Shown here piece after piece: positions 27,071-35,108 of a stretch of 64,000 bases of DNA (position 1 is its first letter; each line of letters opens with the position of its first letter). This stretch comes from Kineosporiaceae bacterium (GTDB taxonomy: Bacteria; Actinomycetota; Actinomycetes; Actinomycetales; Kineosporiaceae), in the NCBI GenBank assembly GCA_016794595.1, contig JAEUJN010000043.1, positions 153,536-217,535 of the forward strand, written 5' to 3'. The notes below the pieces were generated by a model. It had not been told where the DNA came from. It did no database searches and worked only from the letters and a program-made list of their open reading frames with translations. Made by a program: the position numbers and the translations under genes.

Positions 27071-29266
27071 CTGGACGGGGTAGGCAACGGCAGCGTCCTG
27101 GCGGGCCGCTACCGCTTGGAGCAGCAGCTCGGCGCGGGGGCTGACGGGTCGCTGTGGCGTGCCGTGGACGAGACGCTGCAGCGCCAGGTCTCCCTGCGCG
27201 TGGTCCGCGCGGGGCACCCCTTCGGCGCCGATGTGGTGGACGCCGCCCGCCGGGCAGCCCTGGTGGACGACGCCCGGCTGGCGCGGGTGCTGGACGTCGG
27301 CGAGTCCGACGGGATCACCTACATCGTCACCGAGTACGTCCAGGGTCGCCTGTTCGAGGACTACCTGCGCGAGGGACCCCTGCCGGCCGAGACCGTGCGC
27401 CGGATCATCGGTGAGATCGCCGAGGCGCTGGACCGCGCGGGCATGCGGGGGCTGCACCACCTACGGCTCAGCCCGGCCACCGTGTGCATCGTGCCGGATG
27501 GCTCGGTCAAGTTGCTCGGAACGGCGATCGAGGCCGCCGCTGCCGGGGCCGAGCCCGATCAGGCCGACGTCGCCAGCCGTCAGGACGCGGTCGGCCTGAT
27601 CAGCCTGGTCTACGCCGGTCTCACCGGCCGCTGGCCGGGAGTGGCCGACGGCCCCCTCGGTCCGGCTCCCCGGGTGACCGGTCGCGCCGTCCCGCCGGGC
27701 GATCTGGCCGCCGGGGTTCCGGGTGATCTGAACACGTTGTGCGTGGTCACCCTCGGCCCCGGCGACGACGGGCCCCGATCCCCGGGTGAGGTGGCCGAGC
27801 AACTGTCCCCCTGGGCGGCAGCCAGTCCGCTGACCGAGCCCCGGGGGATCGAGCTGAGTGCGCCCGAGCGTCCGCCGGCCCCGCGGGCGGAGCCTGTTCA
27901 GGACGCCGCACGCGCAGCCGGGCGAGCGGGTGAGGAACGCTCCGCGGTGGCCGTCGTGGTCGCCGGGGAGCCCGAGGGCGAGGTCCCCGGGTCGGCCAAC
28001 GGCCAGGACCCTCGGGGGACCGCCGGGCGAGCGTCCGGCCCGGTGGCGAGCGAGGCCCCGGCGAGCGACCCGGCCCCCGAGGAGGCCGACGCGCAGGGGG
28101 ACGCCGCCGCACCGGGCGAGCCGGCCGGCGTCACCGCCCGACCCGCGACGCCGGCGGCCGCCCCCGCCCCGCCCGCGACGCCCCCGGATGAGGTCGTGGC
28201 GCCGGACACCAACGCCATCCCGATCGCTGCGGTGGCCTCCGAGGTGATCACCCTGCCCTCGACCCCCACCGATCACCGCGAGCCGTTCCCGGTGCGTAAC
28301 GCCGGGCTTCAGCCGCCACTCATGCAGGCACAGGCCTTCCCGGTGCCGGCTGACCGCCCCGGCTCCCATCGGCTCTCCGAGGCGGGGCACGCGTGGCCCA
28401 CTCCCCCGACCGCCTCCCGCACCAGCGTCGCCACCGATCCTGAGACCCCGGTGCGGCCGATGAGCCGGCTGGGCGACGACATCCTGGGCAGCTCGGGCGT
28501 CCCCGGCGTCCGCCGGCTCGATCCCGCGCCGCCGCCGATGCTCGGCCAGTCGGCACGGCCCGGCCCGCCGTCCGGCTGGGGTTCCGGCCCGGACGACGAT
28601 CGCCTGGGTCCGTTCATGCCGCCGGTGCCGATCGACCGGCCACCGCAGGGTCAGGCGCGGATGGTGCTCGGCCTGATCGCCGGCCTGGTCGTGCTCGGTC
28701 TGGTGTTCTCGCTGTTCGCCCTGCGCGGGGTGATGAGCGCGGATCCGCTGACCCCGCGGTCGAGCCGCACCCAGGCCTCCGGGGATCCGGTGGCCACCTC
28801 GGCGCCCGCCGCCGTCCCGCAGGTGACCGGCGGGCTGGTTGACATCGCCGGGGTCAAGGTCCTCGATCCCCAGGGTGACAAGATCGAGAACGACGCCGCA
28901 GCGCCGCGCCTGATCGACGGGGACAGCGCCACCGAGTGGCGTTCGGAGCGCTACGACACGGCGAAGTTCGGCGGCCTGAGCAAGTCCGGCATCGGGTTCG
29001 TGGTCGATCTGGGTGAGGTGGCCACCGTGACCCAGGTCGTGGTGGAACACCGTGGCACCGGTGGCGTGATGGAGCTGCGCACCGCCACCGCCCCCAACCT
29101 GGATGCGTCGACGATGGTCAGCACGGTGCCGATGGAGGGCAACCGGCTCACGATGACCCTGCAGCAGCCGGTGACCACGCGATACCTCGTGCTGTGGTTC
29201 ACCACACTCACCAAGCAGTCGACCGGGGAATTCCGGCTGCGTGTCTTCGAGGTGTCCGTCAGGTAG
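27071..29266 (+). CDS. membrane pseudokinase with extracellular discoidin-like domain (C-terminal part of mycobacterial MviN)
   Basis: This roughly 731-residue protein begins with a kinase-like lobe (VLAGRYRLEQQLGAGADGSLW) lacking catalytic residues. The VAIK lysine is replaced (VSLRVV), HRD is HLRLSP, and DFG is replaced by LGTA, so it is a pseudokinase. A long Pro/Ala/Glu-rich linker follows, then one membrane helix (MVLGLIAGLVVLGLVFSLFAL, about 535-555) and an extracellular F5/8-type discoidin-like domain (RLIDGDSATEWRSERYD, FVVDLGEVATVTQVVV). In mycobacteria this module is fused to MurJ, where it recruits FhaA when phosphorylated; here it is a separate gene. The first canonical start (TTG 27116) would cut the first kinase strand, so I suggest CTG 27071, with AGGGA upstream. 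The start is uncertain. Confidence 0.82.
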   Translation: MDGVGNGSVLAGRYRLEQQLGAGADGSLWRAVDETLQRQVSLRVVRAGHPFGADVVDAARRAALVDDARLARVLDVGESDGITYIVTEYVQGRLFEDYLREGPLPAETVRRIIGEIAEALDRAGMRGLHHLRLSPATVCIVPDGSVKLLGTAIEAAAAGAEPDQADVASRQDAVGLISLVYAGLTGRWPGVADGPLGPAPRVTGRAVPPGDLAAGVPGDLNTLCVVTLGPGDDGPRSPGEVAEQLSPWAAASPLTEPRGIELSAPERPPAPRAEPVQDAARAAGRAGEERSAVAVVVAGEPEGEVPGSANGQDPRGTAGRASGPVASEAPASDPAPEEADAQGDAAAPGEPAGVTARPATPAAAPAPPATPPDEVVAPDTNAIPIAAVASEVITLPSTPTDHREPFPVRNAGLQPPLMQAQAFPVPADRPGSHRLSEAGHAWPTPPTASRTSVATDPETPVRPMSRLGDDILGSSGVPGVRRLDPAPPPMLGQSARPGPPSGWGSGPDDDRLGPFMPPVPIDRPPQGQARMVLGLIAGLVVLGLVFSLFALRGVMSADPLTPRSSRTQASGDPVATSAPAAVPQVTGGLVDIAGVKVLDPQGDKIENDAAAPRLIDGDSATEWRSERYDTAKFGGLSKSGIGFVVDLGEVATVTQVVVEHRGTGGVMELRTATAPNLDASTMVSTVPMEGNRLTMTLQQPVTTRYLVLWFTTLTKQSTGEFRLRVFEVSVR

Positions 29267-29275
29267 GTTCCGTCC

Positions 29276-29995
29276 GTGAGCGGTAGCCAGGCACCGCAGG
29301 CGTCAATCGACGACCGGGAACTCCTGGCTGCTCACGTCCGCGGTGACCCCGATGCCTTCGCCCACCTGGTGTCACGCCATCGCGACCGGCTGTGGGCGGT
29401 GGCGGTCCGGACCCTCGGAGACCACGAGGACGCTGCCGACGCTCTCCAGGATGCACTGATCTCCGCCCTGCGCAACGCCGCCGGGTTCCGGGGGGACGCC
29501 GCGGTCACCACCTGGCTGCACCGGATCGTGGTGAACGCGTGCCTGGACCGGATCCGGCGACGCAAGGCCCGCCCGACGGTGCCGCTCGGCACGCACGACG
29601 TCGCCGCCCCATCAGATGCCACCGGGCAGGTCGACACCCGACTCGCGGTCCGCGCCGCCCTGGCCTCCCTGCCGGCCGAGCAGCGCGAGGCCCTGATCCT
29701 GGTCGACCTCGAGGACCTCGCGGTCGCGGATGCCGCCCACCTGCTCGGCGTCCCGATCGGCACTGTCAAGTCCCGGTGCTCCCGGGGACGCACCGCACTG
29801 GCCCAGCTCCTCGCCGGCACCCTGCACGGCACCGACATCGCCGGACCGGCGGTTGCCGTTCCCGGATCCACCCCCCTGATCGGGAACCACGGGGCTCCCG
29901 CGAGCGTCGCACCGGCGGATCCCCGTGGAGGGCGGCGCAGCCGCCGTGAGCGGGACCACGATGGCTCCGGAGCACGGGATCGAGGTGAGCGGTGA
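29276..29995 (+). CDS. sigM: ECF RNA polymerase sigma factor, SigM type
   Basis: This 239-residue protein is an ECF sigma factor. Region 2 reads AFAHLVSRHRDRLWAVAVRTLGDHEDAADALQDALISAL with TTWLHRIVVNACLDRIRRRK. Region 4 reads LPAEQREALILVDLEDLAVADAA followed by LLGVPIGTVKSRCSRGR, a complete helix-turn-helix. The C-terminal tail is longer than usual (about 50 disordered residues). It starts with GTG 9 bases after the pseudokinase gene and overlaps the anti-sigma gene. The position between mviN and trxB is that of mycobacterial sigM, which responds to envelope stress. Confidence 0.92.
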   Translation: MSGSQAPQASIDDRELLAAHVRGDPDAFAHLVSRHRDRLWAVAVRTLGDHEDAADALQDALISALRNAAGFRGDAAVTTWLHRIVVNACLDRIRRRKARPTVPLGTHDVAAPSDATGQVDTRLAVRAALASLPAEQREALILVDLEDLAVADAAHLLGVPIGTVKSRCSRGRTALAQLLAGTLHGTDIAGPAVAVPGSTPLIGNHGAPASVAPADPRGGRRSRRERDHDGSGARDRGER

Positions 29996-31254
29996 TGGTC
30001 AGTGCGCTGGGTGGCCGGCACCCCGACCACGACACCCTTGCCGATCTGGCAGCGGACGTGCTGCCCGAGCACGAGGCTCGGGTGATCGAGGCCCATGTGA
30101 TCGGGTGCCCACGCTGTGCGCAGCTGCTGGCCGACGCCGAGGGAATTCGCCGACTGCTGCGTACCGCCGATCCGGGGCCCATGCCGGCCCAGGTCTGGGA
30201 TCGCATCGCCGGGGCGCTGGCCGCCGATGCGGCCCGGGGGGCCGAGGTCCACCGGGGGCTGTCGCCCGAGGTGGCGGCCGTCGCCGGCGGTGCGACTCAC
30301 GCGCCCGGAACGGCCATGCCGTCCGGGGCTGACCCCTGGCTCACCCAGGAGTGGCCCATGGACGCCGCCCGGGATCCCCAGCATGGATCCCCCCGAGGCC
30401 CATCGATTCCGGTAGCGGCGGCGACGCCGATGGATGCCCCCACCTCGCAGTGGGAGCGGTTCGTCGAGGAGGCCGAGGCCACGTCCGGGCCGTTGCCCGG
30501 GTCGGCGGCCACCGAGATGCCGGACGGCGTGCGGATGGCCGGCCCGGCAACCGACAGCCACCAGCTCCTCCCCCGTCGCCGGACCGGGTCACTACGAACC
30601 CGGCGGGACGTGCGGACCGAGGGCACGTCCCATGTCGCCGTCCGATTCGGGCGACCCCTGGCCATCGCAGCCGGGGTGCTGGTGCTCGCCGGGGCCGGCG
30701 GCTTGGCCGTGCTCCGGCTCCCGATCGGCGGGGACACCTCTGCCGACACCGCGAGCGGCGGGGCCGAACGCGCTGCCGCGAGCAGCGCCGCCGAGGGGGC
30801 ATTCGCCTCGGTGATCCGTTCCACCGGGACCGACTACACCACGGCGGACCTTCCGGTGCTCGCCGCACAGCTCGCCGCCGCAGCGCGCCAGCCCGCACCC
30901 GCCGCGGGGGGCGCCTCGCCCCTGGCCGCCTCGTCCTCGGCTCTGGTCGGACCCCAGTCGTCGCGGCAGGGAGCGGTGTCCGCAGCCTCGGGTGGGGGCG
31001 CACAGAGCGACGGGCTGGGGTCCACAGCTGCCTCCCTGACCGATCCCGGGCGGCTGGCGGAGTGCCTGGACGCACTCGAGGCCGGCGGCCAGCAACCGAT
31101 CGCGGTGGACCTCGCCCGCTACGAGGGCCGCGACGCCGCGATCATCGTCCTGGCCGGCCGGGACGGCGGGTACGAGGTCTGGGCCGTGGGGCGCGACTGC
31201 GGTGCCGGGGATGCGCGCAAGTTCGGCTACGTGCCGGTGCCGCCCTCCCGCTGA
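29992..31254 (+). CDS. zinc-type anti-sigma factor for SigM
   Basis: This 420-residue protein starts with a ZAS-type domain: HDTLADLAADVLPEHEARVIEAHVIGC with HVIGCPRC, the H-x3-C-x2-C zinc motif near residues 35-42. A long disordered region follows, then one membrane helix (LAIAAGVLVLAGAGGLAVLRL, about 220-240), and an extracytoplasmic domain ending with DGGYEVWAVGRDC. It should hold SigM at the membrane until a signal releases it. The start (GTG 29992 or ATG 29995) overlaps the sigM stop, indicating coupling. It corresponds in position to mycobacterial Rv3912. Confidence 0.86.
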   Translation: MMVSALGGRHPDHDTLADLAADVLPEHEARVIEAHVIGCPRCAQLLADAEGIRRLLRTADPGPMPAQVWDRIAGALAADAARGAEVHRGLSPEVAAVAGGATHAPGTAMPSGADPWLTQEWPMDAARDPQHGSPRGPSIPVAAATPMDAPTSQWERFVEEAEATSGPLPGSAATEMPDGVRMAGPATDSHQLLPRRRTGSLRTRRDVRTEGTSHVAVRFGRPLAIAAGVLVLAGAGGLAVLRLPIGGDTSADTASGGAERAAASSAAEGAFASVIRSTGTDYTTADLPVLAAQLAAAARQPAPAAGGASPLAASSSALVGPQSSRQGAVSAASGGGAQSDGLGSTAASLTDPGRLAECLDALEAGGQQPIAVDLARYEGRDAAIIVLAGRDGGYEVWAVGRDCGAGDARKFGYVPVPPSR

Positions 31255-31257
31255 CGG

Positions 31258-31284
31258 GGAACATCGGGGCCCTACGATCGAGTT
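31258..31284 (+). promoter_or_regulatory. possible ECF-type promoter for trxB-trxA
   Basis: GGAAC (31258-31262) and GTT (31282-31284) are separated by 19 bases, close to the GGAAT-N18-GTT form of thiol-stress sigma factors (SigR/SigH) that control trxBA in other actinobacteria. The spacing is one base long, so this is a suggestion only. Confidence 0.4.
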
Positions 31285-31359
31285 GACAGCGGCGTGAGCA
31301 CGCTGCGGGTGCCCTCTCACCCGGCATCCGGCGCATCGAGAACCCCCGCGAGGAGACCC

Positions 31360-32352
31360 GTGAGTGACGACGTCCGCGAAGTGATCATCATCGGTTCCGG
31401 CCCGGCCGGCTACACCGCCGCGATCTACGCGGCGCGGGCGGATCTGCGTCCGCTGGTGTTCGAGGGCTCGGTCACCGCGGGCGGCGCGCTGATGAACACC
31501 ACCGAGGTGGAGAACTTCCCCGGCTTCCCCACCGGGATCATGGGTCCGGATCTGATGACCAACCTGCGCGAGCAGGCCGAGCGGTTCGGGGCCGAGCTGG
31601 TGGCCAACGACGTGGTCGCGGTGCGCCTGACCGGCGAGGTCAAGGAGGTCGACGTCCCGGACGACACCGGCGAGGGCGTGACCACCCATCGGGCGCGCGC
31701 GGTCATCCTGGCCACCGGCTCCGCCTACCGCGAACTCGGGCTGGAGAACGAGAAGCGCCTGTCCGGGCACGGCGTCAGCTGGTGCGCGACCTGTGACGGG
31801 TTCTTCTTCCGCAACCAGCACATCGTCGTGGTGGGCGGAGGCGACTCGGCGGTCGAGGAGGCCACCTTCCTGACCCGGTTCGCCGAGTCGGTGACCCTGA
31901 TCCACCGCCGCGATGCCCTGCGCGCCTCGAAGATCATGCAGGCCCGGGCCTTCGCGGACCCCAAGTTGAGGTTCTCGTGGAACAGCGAGGTGATCGACGT
32001 GCTGGGCCAGGACAAGGTCACCGGCCTGCTGGTGCGCGACGTCACCACCGGCGCGGAGCAGACGCTGGAGGTCACCGGGCTGTTCGTGGCCATCGGTCAC
32101 GACCCGCGCGTGGAGCTGGTGCGCGGTCAGCTCGACCTGGACGCCGAGGGGTACATCGCGGTGCGCGAGCGGACGACGCTCACGTCCGTGGAGGGCGTGT
32201 TCGCCTGTGGCGACGTCGTCGACCACCGTTATCGTCAAGCCATCACGGCAGCCGGCTCCGGGTGTGCGGCGGCCCTGGACGCCGAGCGCTACCTCGCCTC
32301 CCTGGACGACTCGGGGTCCGGTGAGAAGCCCCTGGAAGCCGTCCTGTCCTGA
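31360..32352 (+). CDS. trxB: thioredoxin reductase (NADPH)
   Basis: This 330-residue FAD enzyme passes electrons from NADPH to thioredoxin. Seen: the FAD motif [19 protein letters not shown], the redox pair in [11 protein letters not shown] (C-A-T-C), the NADPH motif [16 protein letters not shown], and the closing FAD contact [23 protein letters not shown]. The GTG at 31360 follows AGGAGA and gives normal length; a 22-residue in-frame extension upstream is not family-like. It is 60 bases upstream of trxA. Confidence 0.95.
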   Translation: MSDDVREVIIIGSGPAGYTAAIYAARADLRPLVFEGSVTAGGALMNTTEVENFPGFPTGIMGPDLMTNLREQAERFGAELVANDVVAVRLTGEVKEVDVPDDTGEGVTTHRARAVILATGSAYRELGLENEKRLSGHGVSWCATCDGFFFRNQHIVVVGGGDSAVEEATFLTRFAESVTLIHRRDALRASKIMQARAFADPKLRFSWNSEVIDVLGQDKVTGLLVRDVTTGAEQTLEVTGLFVAIGHDPRVELVRGQLDLDAEGYIAVRERTTLTSVEGVFACGDVVDHRYRQAITAAGSGCAAALDAERYLASLDDSGSGEKPLEAVLS

Positions 32353-32412
32353 TCCCCGATCGATCACGACCACACGCAGCAGTCCCCCCTGACGTCAGAG
32401 GAGCATCCACCC

Positions 32413-32739
32413 ATGTCCGCGAGCCACGCCGTCACCGACGCGACCTTCGATCAGGAGGTGCTGGGCAGTGACAAGCCCGTCCTGGTCGACTTCTGGGCGC
32501 CCTGGTGCGCCCCTTGCCGCCAGGTCGCCCCGATCCTGGACGAGATCTCAGCGGCCCACGGGGACAAGCTGACGATTGTCAAGGTCAACACCGATGAGAA
32601 CGCCGTCGTGGTCGGCCGTTACGGGGTGACCTCGATCCCGACTCTGGCCGTGTTCGCCGGTGGTGAGCTGGTCAAGACCATCGTCGGTGCCAAGCCCAAG
32701 CCCAAGCTGCTGCAGGAGTTGTCGACCTGGATCGACTGA
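32413..32739 (+). CDS. trxA: thioredoxin
   Basis: This 108-residue protein has the thioredoxin fold with active site WAPWCAPCR. The dipeptide between the cysteines is Ala-Pro instead of the usual Gly-Pro, which may shift the redox potential slightly. Other family features are intact: [25 protein letters not shown] with the cis-proline, and the C-terminal helix. It lies 60 bases after trxB, with a GAGGAG ribosome-binding sequence upstream, and is followed by a strong hairpin terminator. Confidence 0.95.
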   Translation: MSASHAVTDATFDQEVLGSDKPVLVDFWAPWCAPCRQVAPILDEISAAHGDKLTIVKVNTDENAVVVGRYGVTSIPTLAVFAGGELVKTIVGAKPKPKLLQELSTWID

Positions 32740-32765
32740 CCGCACCCCGCCCCACTCCGCACGCC

Positions 32766-32801
32766 ACGTCGCCGGGCCCTCGTCGAGGGTCCCGGCGACG
32801 T
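32766..32801. terminator. hairpin terminator behind trxA
   Basis: A long stem, ACGTCGCCGGG paired with CCCGGCGACGT, with a further inner stem (CCCTCG/CGAGGG), lies 27 bases after the trxA stop. The GNAT gene converges from the other side, ending at 32881, so it may serve both. Confidence 0.75.
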
Positions 32802-32880
32802 CGCTGTGTCCACCCCACCCAGTGCGGCCGGAGGCGGTCAGTGCTGACGGCGGCCTCGAGAGCCGGTCGGCTGCCCCGGA

Positions 32881-33528
32881 TCAGTCGGCAGCCTGAGAGG
32901 TCAGGGCTGGTTGCCTGACGGTACCCAGGATTCGTTCCAGCGCCTGCTCGACGTCCTCACGCCAGGACAGGGCGGTCTTCAGCTCGAGTCGCAGGCGCGG
33001 GTAGCGGTGGTGCGGCCGGACTGTCTTGAAGCCGACGGCGAGCAACAGGTCTGCGGGCACGAGGCAGGCATGTCCCCGCTGGCCGGGGGCCGGCAGGCCC
33101 GCTGCCGTGGTCAGCCCGAACGCCTCGATGGCCCGGACGCCGCGGCGGGTGAGATCCTTGGCGGCCGACTGGATCAGCAGTCGCGCGAGGCCCCCACCCG
33201 TGAACTCGGGCAGCACCCGTGCGGTGGTGAGCAGCACGGCGTCGACGCTGACCGGCGAGGTTGGGAACGACATCGACCGCGGGACGAAGGCCGGCGGTGC
33301 GTAGAGCACGAACCCCGCGGGCTCGTCGTCCACGTAGGCGATCCGGCCGCACGACCCCCACTCCAGCAGGGTGGAGGAGACCCAGACTTCCTTCTCGAAC
33401 GCGGTGTCCCCCGCCTCGACCGCACGGCGGCCGGCGACCGCATCGAGCTCCCAACTCACGCATCGACGACACGGGTCAGGCAGATCGCCCAGGGTGTCCA
33501 GGGTGAGGGCGGCGACGCGTCGTCCCAT
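32881..33528 (-). CDS. GNAT-family acetyltransferase (Rv3916c-like position)
   Basis: This 215-residue protein has a conserved N-terminal CRRCVSWELD segment and a GNAT core (EPAGFVLYAPPAFVPRSMSFPTSPVSVDAVLL, then LARLLIQSAAKDLTRRGVRAIEAFG). Orthologues sit between trxA and parB in many actinobacteria; the function is unknown, with N-acetyl transfer assumed from the fold. The start at 33528 has an AAGGAC ribosome-binding sequence, which lies across the end of a small membrane gene immediately upstream, suggesting coupling. The cell-wall amidase gene (cwlM) usually found next to trxA in mycobacteria is not present. Confidence 0.82.
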   Translation of the reverse strand: MGRRVAALTLDTLGDLPDPCRRCVSWELDAVAGRRAVEAGDTAFEKEVWVSSTLLEWGSCGRIAYVDDEPAGFVLYAPPAFVPRSMSFPTSPVSVDAVLLTTARVLPEFTGGGLARLLIQSAAKDLTRRGVRAIEAFGLTTAAGLPAPGQRGHACLVPADLLLAVGFKTVRPHHRYPRLRLELKTALSWREDVEQALERILGTVRQPALTSQAAD

Positions 33529-33538
33529 CAACAGTCCT

Positions 33539-33673
33539 TCAGACTCGAGCCCACCGGGCGTCGGACGACTGCCCGTCGTGACGATATGGCGATCGGGGAC
33601 GGACCAGCGCCACGAGGAAGGAGACCACGGCGCCGAGTACGAGACCCACGACCACGCATCGAGCCAGTTGCAT
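33539..33673 (-). CDS. small membrane protein, 44 residues
   Basis: A short frame begins MQLARCVVVGLVLGAVVSFL and contains one membrane helix followed by a basic tail. A GGGGAG ribosome-binding site lies seven bases before the ATG, and the gene ends 10 bases before the GNAT start, so cotranslation is likely. I do not recognise the family. Its reality rests on the ribosome-binding site, the clean helix and the spacing; it could still be chance. Confidence 0.45.
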   Translation of the reverse strand: MQLARCVVVGLVLGAVVSFLVALVRPRSPYRHDGQSSDARWARV

Positions 33674-33857
33674 GCCAGGCTCCCCACGACGGTGGCGGAC
33701 AGGGCTCCGAGAAGCCCAGGGGCAATGGTACGCAGCAAGCGGGGTGCCGAGAAGCCAGAGTCTGTCGACCGCTGGCTGCTCGGCGATGACTCTGCACTGT
33801 ACCGAGAGTGACCGTCGTCGGCACTCCGAGTAGTCGGCGCGTCGGGGGTGTCTCCCC

Positions 33858-33873
33858 TGTTTCACGTGGAACA
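33858..33873. promoter_or_regulatory. parS site
   Basis: TGTTTCACGTGGAACA differs at one base from the bacterial parS consensus (TGTTTCACGTGAAACA), to which ParB binds and loads onto the origin region. It lies just beyond the end of the parAB operon. Confidence 0.85.
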
Positions 33874-33932
33874 CCAGCGCGGGGCGCCGTCGCCTGCCCC
33901 TGACCCTGACCCGGACCCGGACCCGCCAACAG

Positions 33933-33972
33933 CCACGGGGACGACAGCCTCGGCGGCATGTCGTCCCCGTGG
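33933..33972 (-). terminator. terminator of the parA-parB operon
   Basis: A perfect 14-bp stem (CCACGGGGACGACA at 33933-33946 and its inverse at 33959-33972) with a 12-base loop starts 24 bases past the parB stop on the minus strand. Confidence 0.7.
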
Positions 33973-33995
33973 GAAGAGCAGGGATCGGGCGGTGC

Positions 33996-35108
33996 TCAGG
34001 AGTCGCTGAGCGCACCGGCGAAGACGCGACGGACTTCGGGGGTCATCAGCCCCAGGATCCGGTTCAGGTCCTCCACGCTGGCGAAGTCGATGCTCAACCG
34101 ACCCTTGCGCTGCCCCAGGGCAATCACCACGCGAGTGTCGAGAGCGTCCCCGAGGCGGGAGGCCAGATCGTCCAACTCGGAGCGGTGTCCCCCCGCACGA
34201 GGCTTCTTCTTGGCGGGGGTACCCGGCGTCGGCACATCCCCGAGGGCAACCACCTCTTCGACGGCTCGAACGGACAGCCCCTCCGACACAATGCGCTGAG
34301 CGAGGACCTCCATTGCCGCCACGTCATCCAGGCCCAGCAGAGCGCGGGCGTGCCCGGCCGTCAGCACCCCGGCGGCCACCCGGCGCTGAACGAGCGGTGG
34401 CAACCGGAGCAGGCGGATCGTGTTGCTGATCTGCGGCCGTGACCGTCCGATCCGGGTGGCCAATTCCTCATGGGTGCAACCGAAATCGTCCAGGAGTTGC
34501 TGATAGGCGGCGGCCTCTTCCAGCGGGTTGAGCTGACTCCGATGCAGGTTCTCCAGCAGGGCGTCGCGGAGGAGGTCGTCATCGGAGGTGTCGCGGACGA
34601 TCGCCGGGATGGTCTCCAAGCCGGCCTGCTGGGTAGCACGCCAGCGACGTTCACCCATCACGAGCTCGAACTGGATCCCGGCATCCTCACCGGTCTCGGC
34701 AAGGCGGCGCACGACGATCGGCTGGAGGACGCCGATCTCCTTGATGGAGTGGACGAGCTCGCCGAGCTCCTCCTCGTCGAAGACCTGGCGCGGCTGACGG
34801 GGGTTGGGGCGGATGGCCCCCACCGGGATCTCGGCGAAGGTGGCTCCCGGCACGGGCACCAGGTCGGGGGTCGTCCCCAACTCCTCGGCCTGCATCGGGA
34901 CGACGGCGATCGCTTCCTCGACCGGTCGCTCGAGGGTGGCCGTGGCAGTGGCTGCCCCGATGTCCGTGGGCTGGGTTCCCGCGCCCCCATCGGACTTGTC
35001 CCGGAAGAACACGTCGTCCACCGGGCGGTCCGAACCTTGCTTGGCGATCGGACCGCTCGGGATCAGTGCGCCCAGTCCACGGCCCAGGCCCCGTCGCTTC
35101 TCGCTCAC
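33996..35108 (-). CDS. parB: chromosome-partitioning protein ParB
   Basis: This 370-residue protein is the CTPase clamp that loads at parS. It opens with the ParA-stimulating basic motif ([15 protein letters not shown]). The CTP-binding region follows ([31 protein letters not shown], then [21 protein letters not shown] with the GERR box). Next comes the parS-binding helix-turn-helix (TQEELA-like segment [24 protein letters not shown]) and a C-terminal dimerisation domain. The GTG at 35108 follows GAGGAG and overlaps the parA stop (GTGA). Confidence 0.96.
   Translation of the reverse strand: MSEKRRGLGRGLGALIPSGPIAKQGSDRPVDDVFFRDKSDGGAGTQPTDIGAATATATLERPVEEAIAVVPMQAEELGTTPDLVPVPGATFAEIPVGAIRPNPRQPRQVFDEEELGELVHSIKEIGVLQPIVVRRLAETGEDAGIQFELVMGERRWRATQQAGLETIPAIVRDTSDDDLLRDALLENLHRSQLNPLEEAAAYQQLLDDFGCTHEELATRIGRSRPQISNTIRLLRLPPLVQRRVAAGVLTAGHARALLGLDDVAAMEVLAQRIVSEGLSVRAVEEVVALGDVPTPGTPAKKKPRAGGHRSELDDLASRLGDALDTRVVIALGQRKGRLSIDFASVEDLNRILGLMTPEVRRVFAGALSDS

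Noticed and set aside
33897..33925. CCCTGACCCGGACCC tract as a possible array
   Set aside because: Short degenerate simple repeat with no spacers.
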